Assembly (NCBI RefSeq): GCF_004340965.1
Contig: NZ_SLYA01000001.1
Coordinates: 310,001 to 374,000, forward strand
Direction: 5' to 3'
Length of the DNA stretch: 64,000 nucleotides
From: Sphingomonas sp. PP-CE-1A-559
Lineage (GTDB): Bacteria; Pseudomonadota; Alphaproteobacteria; Sphingomonadales; Sphingomonadaceae
Both the position numbers and the translations under genes were made by a program. The notes beneath the pieces were generated by a model. The model was given only the letters and a program-made list of their open reading frames with translations, was not told where the DNA came from and did no database searches. Shown in pieces: positions 26,321 through 35,678 of this stretch (the stretch's first letter is position 1; every line of letters starts with the position of its first letter).

Positions 26321-27400
26321 ATGCGCATGTTCAGATCGCTCCACATACCCCCCGAATGGGTCTGGCTGGAGAGCGTCGCCGTCGTCTCGGCGGCCGTCCT
26401 CGTCGCGCTGGTCGCGCATTGGCTGACGATGCGGATCGGCGGCCATGCCCAGCGGCGCTCGACCGCCAAGACCGATGGCCTCGTCCTCGCGCGCGTCCGC
26501 CGCCCGTTGCGCGCGGTGTTCGTCTCGGTCGCCGTCGCGTTCGTCTCGCGAATCCTGCCGATGGACAACGACATCGAGGATCTGTGGAAGCAGTTGCTCG
26601 GCTTCCTCGTCCCCGGGTTGCTGGGCTGGCTCGCGGTCGCGGCGCTGCGCGCGTTCCAGGACGTCATCGAGATCCGCGCAGACATCTCGGTCGAGGACAA
26701 TCTCCGCGCCCGCCGCAAGCGCACGCGGGCGGCGATCCTCGGGCGGATAGGCACGTTCTTCATCATCTTCGTCAGCGTCTGCCTGATGCTGCTGAGCGTC
26801 CCCGGCATCCGCTCGATCGGCGTCACGCTGATGGCATCGGCGGGTATCGCCGGCCTCGTCGTCGGTGCCGCCGCGCAACCGGCGCTGAAGAACCTGATCG
26901 CCGGCGTGCAGATGGCGTTCACCGAGCCGATCCGGATCGACGACGTGCTGATCGTCGACGGCGAATGGGGGCGGGTCGAGCAGATCAACCTGACGTTCGT
27001 GGTGATCAAGATCTGGGACGAACGCCGCCTCGTCGTGCCGGTGTCGAAGTTCCTCGAACAGAGCTTCCAGAACTGGACGCGCGAGACGAGCCAGCTGATG
27101 GGCTCGGTGTTCTGGTATCTCGATCCGTCCGCAGACGTGCCGCGGTTGCGTGAGAAGCTGGGCGAGATCGTCACGTCCAACCCGCGCTGGGACAAGAGGT
27201 TCTACAACCTCCAGGTGACCGACGTGAAGACCGACTGCATCGAACTGCGTGGCCTGATGACCGCCAAGGATGCGGCGATCGCGTTCGACCTGCGCTGCGA
27301 CGTGCGGGAAGCGTTGCTGAAGTATATCCGCGAGGAAATGCCCGAAGCTATCCCACGCGACCGCCTACTGATGGCGCCGGATCCGGTAGGCCGCCCCTAA
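26321..27400 (+). CDS. MscS-type small-conductance mechanosensitive channel
   Basis: A 359-aa membrane protein. Hydrophobic helices lie at about 14-30, 65-80, 88-105 and 143-165, followed by the pore-helix segment GIAGLVVGAAAQPALKNLIA and the MscS beta domain (IRIDDVLIVDGEWGRVEQIN, then VVPVSKFLEQSFQNWTR). It should open under membrane tension during hypo-osmotic shock. The start is ATG 26321 or 26327; there is no good Shine-Dalgarno, in keeping with the stress promoter right upstream. The neighbouring trehalose operon shares the osmotic theme. Confidence 0.88.
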   Translation: MRMFRSLHIPPEWVWLESVAVVSAAVLVALVAHWLTMRIGGHAQRRSTAKTDGLVLARVRRPLRAVFVSVAVAFVSRILPMDNDIEDLWKQLLGFLVPGLLGWLAVAALRAFQDVIEIRADISVEDNLRARRKRTRAAILGRIGTFFIIFVSVCLMLLSVPGIRSIGVTLMASAGIAGLVVGAAAQPALKNLIAGVQMAFTEPIRIDDVLIVDGEWGRVEQINLTFVVIKIWDERRLVVPVSKFLEQSFQNWTRETSQLMGSVFWYLDPSADVPRLREKLGEIVTSNPRWDKRFYNLQVTDVKTDCIELRGLMTAKDAAIAFDLRCDVREALLKYIREEMPEAIPRDRLLMAPDPVGRP

Positions 27401-27402
27401 AT

Positions 27403-27513
27403 TCCCCTCTCCCTGGAAGGGAGGGGCCGGGGGTGGGTCGGCTTCCGCATAGCCCAGGGCGCATTGACACAAACTGGCCAACCCACCCCCAACCCCTCCC
27501 TTCCAGGGAGGGG
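27403..27513. repeat. Family D composite inverted repeat (copy 2)
   Basis: Arms TCCCCTCTCCCTGGAAGGGA... plus GGGGGTGGG, and the complement, around a 45-base spacer. It lies between the convergent ends of the channel gene and otsA and may serve both as a terminator. Confidence 0.85.
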
Positions 27514-27522
27514 GGCAAGAGG

Positions 27523-28911
27523 TCAGGCCTCGACGTGCTCCGGCACCGCCTCGAGCGCGGTGATGAACAGCTCGCACCACCACATAACGTCCTCCTTGCG
27601 GACGTTGTCGATCAGCTTCTCCCACCGCGCCTTCCGCTCCGCCAGCGGCATCTTCAGCGCGCGGTCGATCGCGTCCGACATCTCCTCGGGGCTGTACGGA
27701 TTGACCAGCACCGCGTCCTTCAGCTGCGTCGCCGCGCCCGCAAAGTGCGACAGCACCAGCACGCCAGGATCCTCGGGATCCTGCGCCGCGACATATTCCT
27801 TCGCGACCAGGTTCATCCCGTCGCGCAACGGCGTCACCAACCCGACACGCGCCGCGCGATAAATCCCGGCCAGCACGTCACGCGGAAAGCCCTGGTTGAC
27901 GTAACGGATCGGCGTCCAGTCGATGTCCGAATACTCGCCGTTGATCCGCCCCGACATCGAATCGAGGTTCGCGCGGATCTCCTGGTACGTATCGACCTTC
28001 TCGCGCGAGGGCGGCGCGATCTGGAGCATGTAGACCAGCCCACGCCGGTCCGGATGCGATCCCAGGAACCGCTCGTAGCCCGCGAACCGCTCGGCGAGCC
28101 CCTTCGAATAATCGAGCCGGTCCACCCCGACGATCAGGCTGCGTCCGGTCGCGGACATGTACATCCGCTCCTTGGCATGCCGCGCCGCGTCACTGTTCGC
28201 CGACTTTTCGAAGTCCGCGGTCTCGATCCCGATCGGCGTCGTGATCGCCTTGATCGTGCGATCGCCGACCGTCACCCAGCCATCCTCGCCAACCACGCCG
28301 TCGAGCTGGCTCGTCACGTAATGCAGGAAGCTGTCGAGCCAGTCCTGCGTCTGGAAGCCGATCACGTCGTACGCGAACATCGATTCGACCAGCGCGCGGT
28401 GACTTGGCAGCGACAGCAGCATCGCCATCGGCGGCCACGGAATGTGGAGGAAGAACCCGATCTTGTTCTCGACGCCGAGCTTGCGCAGTTCCTGCCCGAG
28501 CGGGACATGGTGGTAATCGTGGACCCACACCAGATCCTCGGGCTCGATCAACGGCAGCACCGTCTCGGCGAACCGCTTGTTTACGCGAGCATAGCCGCTG
28601 GAGAAATCGCGCTCGAACTCGGTCAGGTCTATCCGGTAATGGAACAGCGGCCACAACGTGCGGTTCGCATAGCCGTTGTAATATTCGTCGAAATCCTGCT
28701 CTTCGAGGTCGATCGTCGCAGTGGTGACGCCCTTGCCCTGCTGGAAATTGATGTGGCCCGTGAAGGTCTCGGTGGTCGATCCCGACCAGCCGAACCACAC
28801 GCCGCCCTTTTCACGCAGTGCCGCGAGCAACGCGACCGCGAGGCCACCCTGGTTGCCCGAAGGCGCATCGACCGACTGGACGCGGTTCGAGATGACGACG
28901 AGGCGGCTCAT
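27523..28911 (-). CDS. otsA: Trehalose-6-phosphate synthase (GT20)
   Basis: Makes trehalose 6-phosphate from UDP-glucose and glucose 6-phosphate. The 462-aa protein starts MSRLVVISNRV and carries WVHDYHHVPLGQEL, HIPWPPM, the loop GVDRLDYSKGLAERF near 265-279 and VLVNPYSPEEMSDAI, all typical of OtsA. Its ATG overlaps the stop of the GH15 gene (ATGA, 28908-28911), so it is the last gene of the otsB-GH15-otsA operon. Confidence 0.96.
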   Translation of the reverse strand: MSRLVVISNRVQSVDAPSGNQGGLAVALLAALREKGGVWFGWSGSTTETFTGHINFQQGKGVTTATIDLEEQDFDEYYNGYANRTLWPLFHYRIDLTEFERDFSSGYARVNKRFAETVLPLIEPEDLVWVHDYHHVPLGQELRKLGVENKIGFFLHIPWPPMAMLLSLPSHRALVESMFAYDVIGFQTQDWLDSFLHYVTSQLDGVVGEDGWVTVGDRTIKAITTPIGIETADFEKSANSDAARHAKERMYMSATGRSLIVGVDRLDYSKGLAERFAGYERFLGSHPDRRGLVYMLQIAPPSREKVDTYQEIRANLDSMSGRINGEYSDIDWTPIRYVNQGFPRDVLAGIYRAARVGLVTPLRDGMNLVAKEYVAAQDPEDPGVLVLSHFAGAATQLKDAVLVNPYSPEEMSDAIDRALKMPLAERKARWEKLIDNVRKEDVMWWCELFITALEAVPEHVEA

Positions 28912-30704
28912 CGGACGGCACTCCACGGCTTGCTGAGCAGGACCGCGCAGTTGATCAGCCCCACCAGCGAATAGGTTTGCGGATAATTGCCCCACAACTC
29001 GCCGGTATTCGGGTCGATATCCTCCGACAGCAGCCCGGCCGGCGTCCGCCGCGCAACCATCTCGCAGAACAGCGCACGAGCGTCTGCGGTCCGGCCGGTC
29101 GCGTGCAGCGCCTCGATCAGCCAGAAGGTGCAGACGTTGAACGCGGTGTGCGGCAGGCCGAAATCATCCTCGGTCGCATAACGCAGCATGTGGCTGCCAC
29201 GCCGCAGACCCTCCTCGACCGCCTTCAGCGTCGACTGGAACCGCGGATCGTCGGGCGCGAAGAAGCGCAGGTCGAGCAACTGGATCAGGCTCGCGTCGAG
29301 ATCGTCGCCACCGAACGTCGCCGAGATACGCTGCGTATCCTCGCGCCACGCGGACTGCTCGATCGTCGTGCGGATCGTGTTGGCACGCTCCTCCCAGAAC
29401 GTACGGCGATCCTCGAGCCCGAGAACCTCCGCCGCGTTGGCCAGCCGGTCGCACGCCGCCCAGCACATCGCCGCCGAATAGGTGTGGACGTGCGCCTTGG
29501 TGCGCAGCTCCCACAGCCCTGCGTCGGGCTTGTCGTACGTCTCCCACGCGCGGTCGCCGACCAGTTCGAGGCTCTTGAAATCCTCCTCGCTCGACATCCG
29601 GAACAGCCGCTTGTCGAAGAACGCCTGCACGTCGGACAGGATGATCTGGCCGTATGCGTCGTGCTGGATCTGCTCGTACGCCTGGTTGCCGACGCGCACC
29701 GGACCCATCCCGCGATAGCCGGGCAAGTCGCTCTCGATCCGCTCGATCAGCGTCGCCTCGCCGCCGACGCCGTAGAGCGGCTGGACATGGCCACCCTTCG
29801 ACGCATCGACGATGTTGCGCAGATATTCGAGATAGCCTTCGAGCACGTCGAGCGCACCCAAGCGGTTCAGCGCCTGCACGGTATAATAGGCATCGCGAAT
29901 CCAGCAGTAGCGATAGTCCCAGTTGCGCTCCGAGCCCTCATGCTCGGGGATCGAGGTGGTGAGCGCGGCGACGATCGCGCCGGTCTCCTCGTGCTGGCAC
30001 AGCTTCAGCGTGATCGCGGCGCGGATGACGACGTCCTGCCACTCGACCGGCGTCGCCAGCCCGCGGACCCAGTGCCGCCACTCGTCCTTGGTCCGCGACA
30101 GCATCGCCTCCGCGGCCTCGTGGAGCACGCCCGCGAAACTCTCGTCGGGGCCGAGGAACAGGTGCATCTGGCGTTCGAGCCGGAACCAGTTCTCGCCGAC
30201 GATATGCCCGACCGGCGCATCGGTGGTCAGCCGCAGCGTCTGGTCGTCCATCAGGAAGCGGATGTGGTTCGAACCCTGCGTGTGCTCGGTCGGCTTCCCC
30301 CAGTTCGTCGCGACGCGCATCCGGATGCGAATCCGCGGCGAGCCCGCGACCGGCTTGACGATCCGGACGAAGCTGGTCGGGCGATAGGTCCGCCCCTCGC
30401 GCACGAAGCGCGGGCAGAAATCGATCACCTCGACCGCGTTGCCGGCCTCGTCCTCGTGGCGCGTCACCAGGATCGGCGTGTTGCGGATATAGGCCTGCGT
30501 GGTTTTCGCACCGCCCTCGAGTTCGATCGCCCAGAACCCGGTCTTGGGCGCATCGCCACCGAGCAGCGCGCAGAACGCCGGGTCGCCATCGACGCGGGGC
30601 ACGCAGCCCCAGACGAACGTGCCGGTCTTGTCGATCAGCGCGGAGACCTGGCAATTGCCGATCGGCCACAGGTTCATGTCGGCTTTTTGGGTAGGTGCGG
30701 TCAT
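28908..30704 (-). CDS. Glycoside hydrolase family 15 (glucoamylase/trehalase-like)
   Basis: A 598-aa cytosolic (no signal) hydrolase with an N-terminal beta domain and a C-terminal alpha/alpha barrel. NWDYRYCWIRDAYYTVQALN near residues 268-287 is the family's substrate-site segment, and SEDIDPNTGELWGNYPQT near the end holds the usual catalytic-base region. Some GH15 proteins are trehalases, which fits its place between the two trehalose synthesis genes; glucoamylase on maltodextrin is the alternative. It overlaps both neighbours by four bases. Confidence 0.9.
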   Translation of the reverse strand: MTAPTQKADMNLWPIGNCQVSALIDKTGTFVWGCVPRVDGDPAFCALLGGDAPKTGFWAIELEGGAKTTQAYIRNTPILVTRHEDEAGNAVEVIDFCPRFVREGRTYRPTSFVRIVKPVAGSPRIRIRMRVATNWGKPTEHTQGSNHIRFLMDDQTLRLTTDAPVGHIVGENWFRLERQMHLFLGPDESFAGVLHEAAEAMLSRTKDEWRHWVRGLATPVEWQDVVIRAAITLKLCQHEETGAIVAALTTSIPEHEGSERNWDYRYCWIRDAYYTVQALNRLGALDVLEGYLEYLRNIVDASKGGHVQPLYGVGGEATLIERIESDLPGYRGMGPVRVGNQAYEQIQHDAYGQIILSDVQAFFDKRLFRMSSEEDFKSLELVGDRAWETYDKPDAGLWELRTKAHVHTYSAAMCWAACDRLANAAEVLGLEDRRTFWEERANTIRTTIEQSAWREDTQRISATFGGDDLDASLIQLLDLRFFAPDDPRFQSTLKAVEEGLRRGSHMLRYATEDDFGLPHTAFNVCTFWLIEALHATGRTADARALFCEMVARRTPAGLLSEDIDPNTGELWGNYPQTYSLVGLINCAVLLSKPWSAVR

Positions 30705-31480
30705 CGTGTTTCCAACATGGGTGTTTCCAATATGGCAGCAATCCAGTCGCGAAGTGCGGCAACGTCGTTCAGGCGGTAGGTGGCGGCGGTAGGCCGTTGC
30801 TCGCCGATCAGCACGCCCGCCCCGCCAAGGTCGCGCGCGGCTTCGAACCCGTCCTCGTCGGTGACGTCGTCGCCGAAGAAATACGGCACGCTGCCCGCCA
30901 TCGCCGGCGCGGCGATCAGGTCGCGGAGCGCGGCGCCCTTGTCACCGGGGGTGCGCAGTTCGACCATCATCTTCCCGCGCTGAAGTGTGAGGCCGTGCGT
31001 GACGGCTAGGTCTTCGGCGAGGCGGACGGCGGCGGGTTCGAACTCCGGCGCCATCCGATAATGCAGCCCGGCGCCGAGGCTCTTGGCTTCGTAGACGAGG
31101 CCATTGGCATCGGCGAAGTCCCGGAACGCACCGGCAGCAGCTTCGAGCGAGGCGGGGCGCTCGGCGGCGACATGGCCGTCGTCGGGCGTACGGGTCTCGG
31201 CCCCGTGGCTGCCCGCGACCGCGAACAGATGCGCGTGGCGACCGAGCATCGCATCGAGCTGCGCGATCGACCGCCCGCTGATGATCGCGACGCGACCGGG
31301 AAAGCGCTCGGCGAGCGTATCGAGCGTATCGAGCAGCATCTGGCTCACCACAACCGCATCCGGCGTGGCGGCTAAGTCGACGAGCGTCCCGTCGAAATCG
31401 AAGAAAAGGCTCACGGCGTCGGGCACGGCAAGAGGCGGCGCGAGGACATCAGTCGCGGGCTGGCGTTCGGCTAGCATCAT
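30701..31480 (-). CDS. otsB: Trehalose-6-phosphate phosphatase
   Basis: Dephosphorylates trehalose 6-phosphate to trehalose. The 259-aa HAD enzyme has FFDFDGTLVDLA near residues 26-37, IISGRSIAQLD, GSHGAETRTP, and YFFGDDVTDEDGFEAA with the motif IV acids. It is first in the operon; two successive ATG codons (31480, 31477) follow an EcfG-type promoter so closely that the transcript is probably leaderless. Trehalose protects against osmotic and drying stress. Confidence 0.95.
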   Translation of the reverse strand: MMLAERQPATDVLAPPLAVPDAVSLFFDFDGTLVDLAATPDAVVVSQMLLDTLDTLAERFPGRVAIISGRSIAQLDAMLGRHAHLFAVAGSHGAETRTPDDGHVAAERPASLEAAAGAFRDFADANGLVYEAKSLGAGLHYRMAPEFEPAAVRLAEDLAVTHGLTLQRGKMMVELRTPGDKGAALRDLIAAPAMAGSVPYFFGDDVTDEDGFEAARDLGGAGVLIGEQRPTAATYRLNDVAALRDWIAAILETPMLETR

Positions 31481-31485
31481 CCCTG

Positions 31486-31511
31486 AACCCCTAGCGCCAC
31501 CGCTCCGTTCC
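31486..31511 (-). promoter_or_regulatory. Putative EcfG promoter of the trehalose operon
   Basis: On the minus strand, GGAAC (31511-31507), 17-base spacer, GGTT (31489-31486), ending 5 bases before the otsB ATG. The sequence TGCAGCGGAAC around the -35 is shared with the MscS promoter at 26288. The -10 differs by one base from CGTT. Confidence 0.6.
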
Positions 31512-31592
31512 GCTGCACTGCAAAATTGGAACGGGTGCGGTTCGATTTTTGGGGGTGGGGAGGGGGGCGCGCGGCTGCGGAACGGCGCATTC

Positions 31593-31674
31593 GTGTTCTC
31601 CCGCGAACGCGGGAGCCCAGGACCCAGCAGCTCAGCACCCGTAACCCTGGCCCCCCGCCTCCGCGGGGGAACAA
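31593..31674. repeat. Family B inverted repeat (copy 3, long-spacer form)
   Basis: Arms TGTTCTCCCGCGAACGCGGG... and a diverged complement, separated by about 25 extra bases, unlike the compact copies. The gap 31481-32086 holds this copy, A4 and B4 and the operon promoter; no gene is seen. Confidence 0.8.
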
Positions 31675-31707
31675 GGAGGAGGCGGACCCTGATTTCCTAC
31701 CCCATCC

Positions 31708-31814
31708 CACCACCCCGGCGAAGGCCGGGGCCCAGTTGGGGGACGGCAATGAAGCATGTTGCGCGATATCACCTCAGACGTTCCAACTGGGCCCCGGCCT
31801 TCGCCGGGGAGGTG
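31708..31814. repeat. Family A inverted repeat (copy 4)
   Basis: Arms with CCCAGTTGGG/CCAACTGGG in place of CCCAATTGGG: both arms carry the compensating change, so pairing is kept. Confidence 0.92.
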
Positions 31815-31854
31815 CTAAAGGATGCGCATCTCACTCCCTTTCAGGCCTGCAAAC

Positions 31855-31913
31855 CTTGTTTCCCCGCGAAGGCGGGGACCCAGACTGGACTCCCGCCTTC
31901 GCGGGAGAACAAG
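31855..31913. repeat. Family B inverted repeat (copy 4)
   Basis: Compact form with CCCAGACTGG at the centre, 40 bases right of family A copy 4. The pairing of an A and a B copy recurs at 899-1130, 8711-8951 and 48716-48896. Confidence 0.9.
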
Positions 31914-32086
31914 GCAGCGGGGAGTGGTCCACGTTAAACAGCGCATCAACGTCCCTTCTGGTTGGCTGCCAGGCAAGTCCGCGGTGCCGGCGCTCGTTGA
32001 GCCCCCCTCCAATCCACCCCACCTGCGACACCTCGCGACACAAAACCGCTGGACTAGCCCCAGCCGCTTGGTCATGCCTGCCGCCC

Positions 32087-33559
32087 ATGTCCCGCGTCCG
32101 CGCCCTCCTCATCGCACCCGTCTCCGCGGCCGTCCTGCTAGCCGGCTGCACCGTCGGCCCGGACTACCACCCCAAGGCCGCGGCAGAGCTGGGCGTCCCC
32201 GACGCCTACTCGGTCACCCCCGTCACCAGCCCCGAAGACCTCACCCGCTGGTGGCAGAGGTTCGACGACCCCGTCCTTGGCCAGCTCGTCGAGCAGGCCG
32301 CCGCCGCCAACCTCGACCTCGCACAGTCCGTCGCCCGCCTCCGCCAGGCCCGCGAAAGCCTGCTCCAGAACCGCGCGTCGCTGCTCCCGACGGTCAACGG
32401 CTCGGCCGGCTACCAGCGCAACGAGAACGTCCGCGGCGGCGGCCGGTCGTTCACGCTGCCCGACGGCACCGTCATCGATACCGGCGGCGGCGGCGCCAAC
32501 AGCTTCACGGTCGGCGCCAGCGCCAGCTATCAGGTCGGCGTCTTCGGCGAGATCCGCCGCACCGTCGAGGCGAGCCGCGCTGACTACGCCGCGTCGGGCT
32601 ACGACTATGCCACCGTGCTCATTTCCGTCGAAAGCGAGGTCGCGCGCAACTACGTGCTCGCTCGCCTGTATCAGCAGCAACTCGCCAACGCCCGCGCGTC
32701 GCTCGCGATCCAGGACGACAATCTCGAAATCGCCGGCTTCCGCGTCCGGGCGGGGCTCGTCTCCAGCGTCGACGCCGAACAGGCCCGCGCCCAGCGCGCG
32801 CAGACCGCCGCGACCATCCCCAGCCTCGATCAGCAATATGCCGCCGCCGTCGCCCGGATCGGCGTGCTGACCGGCCAGGCACCCGGCGCGCTCCGTCCAC
32901 TGATGGCGCCCGCAAAGGCAATCCCGACCGGCCCCGCCGCGGTCGGCGTCGGCATCCCCGGCGACACGCTGCGCCAGCGACCCGACATCCGCTCCGCCGA
33001 ACGCGCGCTCGCTGCCGCTACCGCGCGGATCGGCGTCGCCAAGGCGCAGCTTTATCCCGCGCTCGCGATCACCGGCAACCTGAACACCAACGCGACCTCA
33101 ATCGGCAACATCGGCGACGCGATCACCGGCAGCCTGTTCGCCGGCCTGACCCAAGCGATCTTCAACGGCGGGCGTCTGCGCAGCCAGGTCCGCACCAGCG
33201 AAGCCGCCGCCGACGGTGCGCTGGCGCTCTATAAATCCACAATCCTCACCGCGCTGGAGGATGTCGAGAACGCCGTCGTCGCCTTGCAGGCCGCGCAGGA
33301 ACGCGAGCGGCAGTTCGCGATCGCGCTCGACGCGTCGAACAATTCCGCGATCCTCAGCCGCAGCCAATACCGCACCGGCCTCACAGATTTCACGACGCTC
33401 AACCAGCAGGAAACCGCGCTCCTGTCCGCGCGCAACGGCGCCACGCAGGCGCGCGCCGACGCCGCGACCGCGTTGATCGCACTCTATGCCGCGCTCGGCG
33501 GCGGCTGGGACTCCACCGTGATCCTGCAAGCGCCCATATCCAATCCAGAGGCACGCTGA
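32087..33559 (+). CDS. Outer membrane efflux lipoprotein, NodT family
   Basis: A 490-aa TolC-like channel subunit. The signal peptide ends in lipobox LLAGC, followed by TVGPDYHPK, the common start of NodT proteins. The two-fold repeated helical structure is visible in SVARLRQARESLLQNRASLL and a later ALEDVENAVVALQAAQERER; LRQRPDIRSAERALAAATAR is a family landmark. The frame is open back to 31526 through the repeats, but the lipoprotein signal fixes ATG 32087. Its TGA overlaps the next ATG (33557-33561). Confidence 0.93.
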   Translation: MSRVRALLIAPVSAAVLLAGCTVGPDYHPKAAAELGVPDAYSVTPVTSPEDLTRWWQRFDDPVLGQLVEQAAAANLDLAQSVARLRQARESLLQNRASLLPTVNGSAGYQRNENVRGGGRSFTLPDGTVIDTGGGGANSFTVGASASYQVGVFGEIRRTVEASRADYAASGYDYATVLISVESEVARNYVLARLYQQQLANARASLAIQDDNLEIAGFRVRAGLVSSVDAEQARAQRAQTAATIPSLDQQYAAAVARIGVLTGQAPGALRPLMAPAKAIPTGPAAVGVGIPGDTLRQRPDIRSAERALAAATARIGVAKAQLYPALAITGNLNTNATSIGNIGDAITGSLFAGLTQAIFNGGRLRSQVRTSEAAADGALALYKSTILTALEDVENAVVALQAAQERERQFAIALDASNNSAILSRSQYRTGLTDFTTLNQQETALLSARNGATQARADAATALIALYAALGGGWDSTVILQAPISNPEAR

Positions 33560-34941
33560 TGGCCGACGCATCGATCGACGACTTCCTCGGCGTAAAGCCG
33601 CAGGCCCCCTGGAAACGCTACGTAAAGTGGGTCGTGATCGCGGTCGGCGTGGTCCTGCTGTGCCTGCTGCTCGCCAAATGCTTCGGCGCGAAGGAACAGA
33701 CGCAATATTCGACGCAGGCCGCGCAGCGCGGCAACCTGACTGTCAGCGTCTCGGCAACCGGCAAGCTCGCCCCGACCACGCAGGTCACGGTCGGCTCGCA
33801 GCTGTCGGGCCTCGTCACCAAGGTCGTCGTCGACGTCAACGACCGCGTCACGGCGGGCCAGCCGCTCGCGCTGATCGATCCCGAACAGCTCGACGACCAG
33901 ATCCGCCAGACCAGCGCGCAGCTCGCGGCAAACCAGGCGCAGGTCGCGCAGGCACAGGCCACCGTCGCCGAATCGCGCGCGCAGCTGAACCGCCTCGAAG
34001 AGGTCTCGCGCCTCTCGGGTGGTCGCGTGCCGTCGAAGACCGAGCTCCAGACCGGCCGCGCCGATTACGCGCGTGCGGTCGCGGCGCAGAAGGTCGCCGA
34101 AGCCAACGTCGTCGCCAGCCGCGCGCTCCTCGCGCAGAACCAGACTCAGCGTGCCCGCGCGATCATCCGCTCGCCGGTGACGGGGGTGGTGCTCGCGCGC
34201 CAGATCGATCCGGGTCAGACCGTCGCCTCGTCGTTCAACACCCCGACGCTGTTCGTGATCGCCGAAGACCTCACCAAGATGAAGCTCGAGGTCGCGATCG
34301 ACGAGGCCGACGTCGGCGAGGTCAAGATCGGCCAGAAGGCCAGCTTCACCGTGGATGCGTTCCCCGGCCAGACCTTTCCGGCGACGATCAGCCGGGTCGA
34401 TCTCGGCTCGAACCTGACCGTCAGCTCGGCCACCTCGTCGACCTCGACCACCGCGACCTCGACCACCGGGCAGGTCGTCTCGTACGCGGCCGACCTGACG
34501 GTGGGTAATCAGTCGCTGACGCTGCGCCCCGGCATGACCGCGACCGCGGACATCGTGACCTCGGACAAGCGCAACGTCCTGCTCGTTCCCAACGCCGCAC
34601 TGCGTTTCAAGCCGACCGCGGCGTCCGGCGATGCAGGCGGTGGCATCGCCGGCTCGCTGACCTTCCGTCCGCGTCGTGGCGGTGGTGCGGAGCGCACCGC
34701 GACGGTCGCTCGCGGCGCGCAGCAGACGATCTACGTCAAGGGCGCGGACGGCACGCCGCAGCCGGTGCAGATCACCACCGGCGACACCAACGGCACGATG
34801 ACCGAAGTGCTGTCGGGCAATCTTCAGCCCGGTGCGCAGGTCATCACCGGCCAGTTGGCGCGCGGCGGCGACGACGCCAAGCGCAGCGGCGGTGCACGTC
34901 GCGCAGGGAGCGCCAGCAAGGGTGGGGGCGGTGGCCAGTAA
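33559..34941 (+). CDS. MacA-like periplasmic adaptor subunit
   Basis: A 460-aa membrane fusion protein with one N-terminal transmembrane helix (about residues 21-40), lipoyl halves (GSQLSGLVTKVVVDVNDRVT and IRSPVTGVVLARQIDPGQTV), a helical hairpin between them and a beta-barrel domain. It would connect the MacB-like ABC transporter to the NodT channel. A Ser/Thr-rich insert (SSATSSTSTTATSTT) sits in the barrel domain and a basic Gly/Lys tail ends the protein; both look like flexible, low-complexity additions. Confidence 0.92.
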   Translation: MADASIDDFLGVKPQAPWKRYVKWVVIAVGVVLLCLLLAKCFGAKEQTQYSTQAAQRGNLTVSVSATGKLAPTTQVTVGSQLSGLVTKVVVDVNDRVTAGQPLALIDPEQLDDQIRQTSAQLAANQAQVAQAQATVAESRAQLNRLEEVSRLSGGRVPSKTELQTGRADYARAVAAQKVAEANVVASRALLAQNQTQRARAIIRSPVTGVVLARQIDPGQTVASSFNTPTLFVIAEDLTKMKLEVAIDEADVGEVKIGQKASFTVDAFPGQTFPATISRVDLGSNLTVSSATSSTSTTATSTTGQVVSYAADLTVGNQSLTLRPGMTATADIVTSDKRNVLLVPNAALRFKPTAASGDAGGGIAGSLTFRPRRGGGAERTATVARGAQQTIYVKGADGTPQPVQITTGDTNGTMTEVLSGNLQPGAQVITGQLARGGDDAKRSGGARRAGSASKGGGGGQ

Positions 34942-35668
34942 CGCGCCGCTCATCGCCGAGCCGCTCATCTCCTTGCGCGGCGTCACCAAGACGTACGGGC
35001 AGGGCGCGACGATGTTCCAGGCGCTCAAGGGCGTCGACCTCGACATCGCGGCGGGCGATTTCGTCGCGGTGATGGGGCCGTCGGGCTCGGGCAAATCGAC
35101 GACGATGAACATCCTCGGCTGTCTCGACGTGCCGAGCGACGGCACCTTCCTGTTCCGCGGCCACCACGTCGAAACGCTCGACCGGGACCAGCGCGCGCTG
35201 CTGCGGCGAAAATATCTCGGCTTCGTGTTCCAGGGCTTCAATCTCCTCTCGCGCACATCTGCGCTGGAGAATGTCGAACTCCCCTTGCTCTACCGCGGCG
35301 ACGAAAAGCGCGCGCGCCGGGACGCAGCGATGGCGAGCCTCGACACGGTCGGACTCGCGGACTGGTGGGATCACACCCCGGCGGAACTGTCCGGCGGCCA
35401 GCAACAGCGCGTCGCCATCGCCCGCGCGCTGGTCACGAGTCCCGACGTGCTGCTCGCCGACGAACCCACCGGCAACCTCGACAGCGAACGCTCCGTCGAG
35501 ATCATGCAACTCCTCACGCGGCTGAACGCGGAAAAGAACATCACGGTATTGATGGTCACGCACGAACCCGACATGGCCGCCTTCGCCAGGACGGTGGTCC
35601 ACTTCAAGGACGGCCTCGTGGAACGCATCGAAAGCCAGCACCGCCAAGGTGAAAAGGTGGACTCGTGA
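34931..35668 (+). CDS. ABC transporter ATP-binding protein (MacB/LolD type)
   Basis: A 245-aa ATPase: Walker A GPSGSGKS, Q-loop VFQGFNLL, signature LSGGQQQRVAIARAL, Walker B VLLADEPTGNLDS and the switch His in VTHEPDMA. GTG 34931 overlaps the adaptor's end by 11 bases. Here ATPase and permease are separate genes, unlike fused MacB. The stop lies 10 bases before a family D palindrome that separates it from its permease partner. Confidence 0.93.
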   Translation: MASNAPLIAEPLISLRGVTKTYGQGATMFQALKGVDLDIAAGDFVAVMGPSGSGKSTTMNILGCLDVPSDGTFLFRGHHVETLDRDQRALLRRKYLGFVFQGFNLLSRTSALENVELPLLYRGDEKRARRDAAMASLDTVGLADWWDHTPAELSGGQQQRVAIARALVTSPDVLLADEPTGNLDSERSVEIMQLLTRLNAEKNITVLMVTHEPDMAAFARTVVHFKDGLVERIESQHRQGEKVDS

Positions 35669-35678
35669 GCGCCCTTTC

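Noticed and set aside
31505..31550. Plus-strand CCGTTCC...GGAACGG stem followed by a short T-run as a terminator
   Set aside because: No plus-strand gene ends upstream, and the left half is better explained as the minus-strand otsB promoter.
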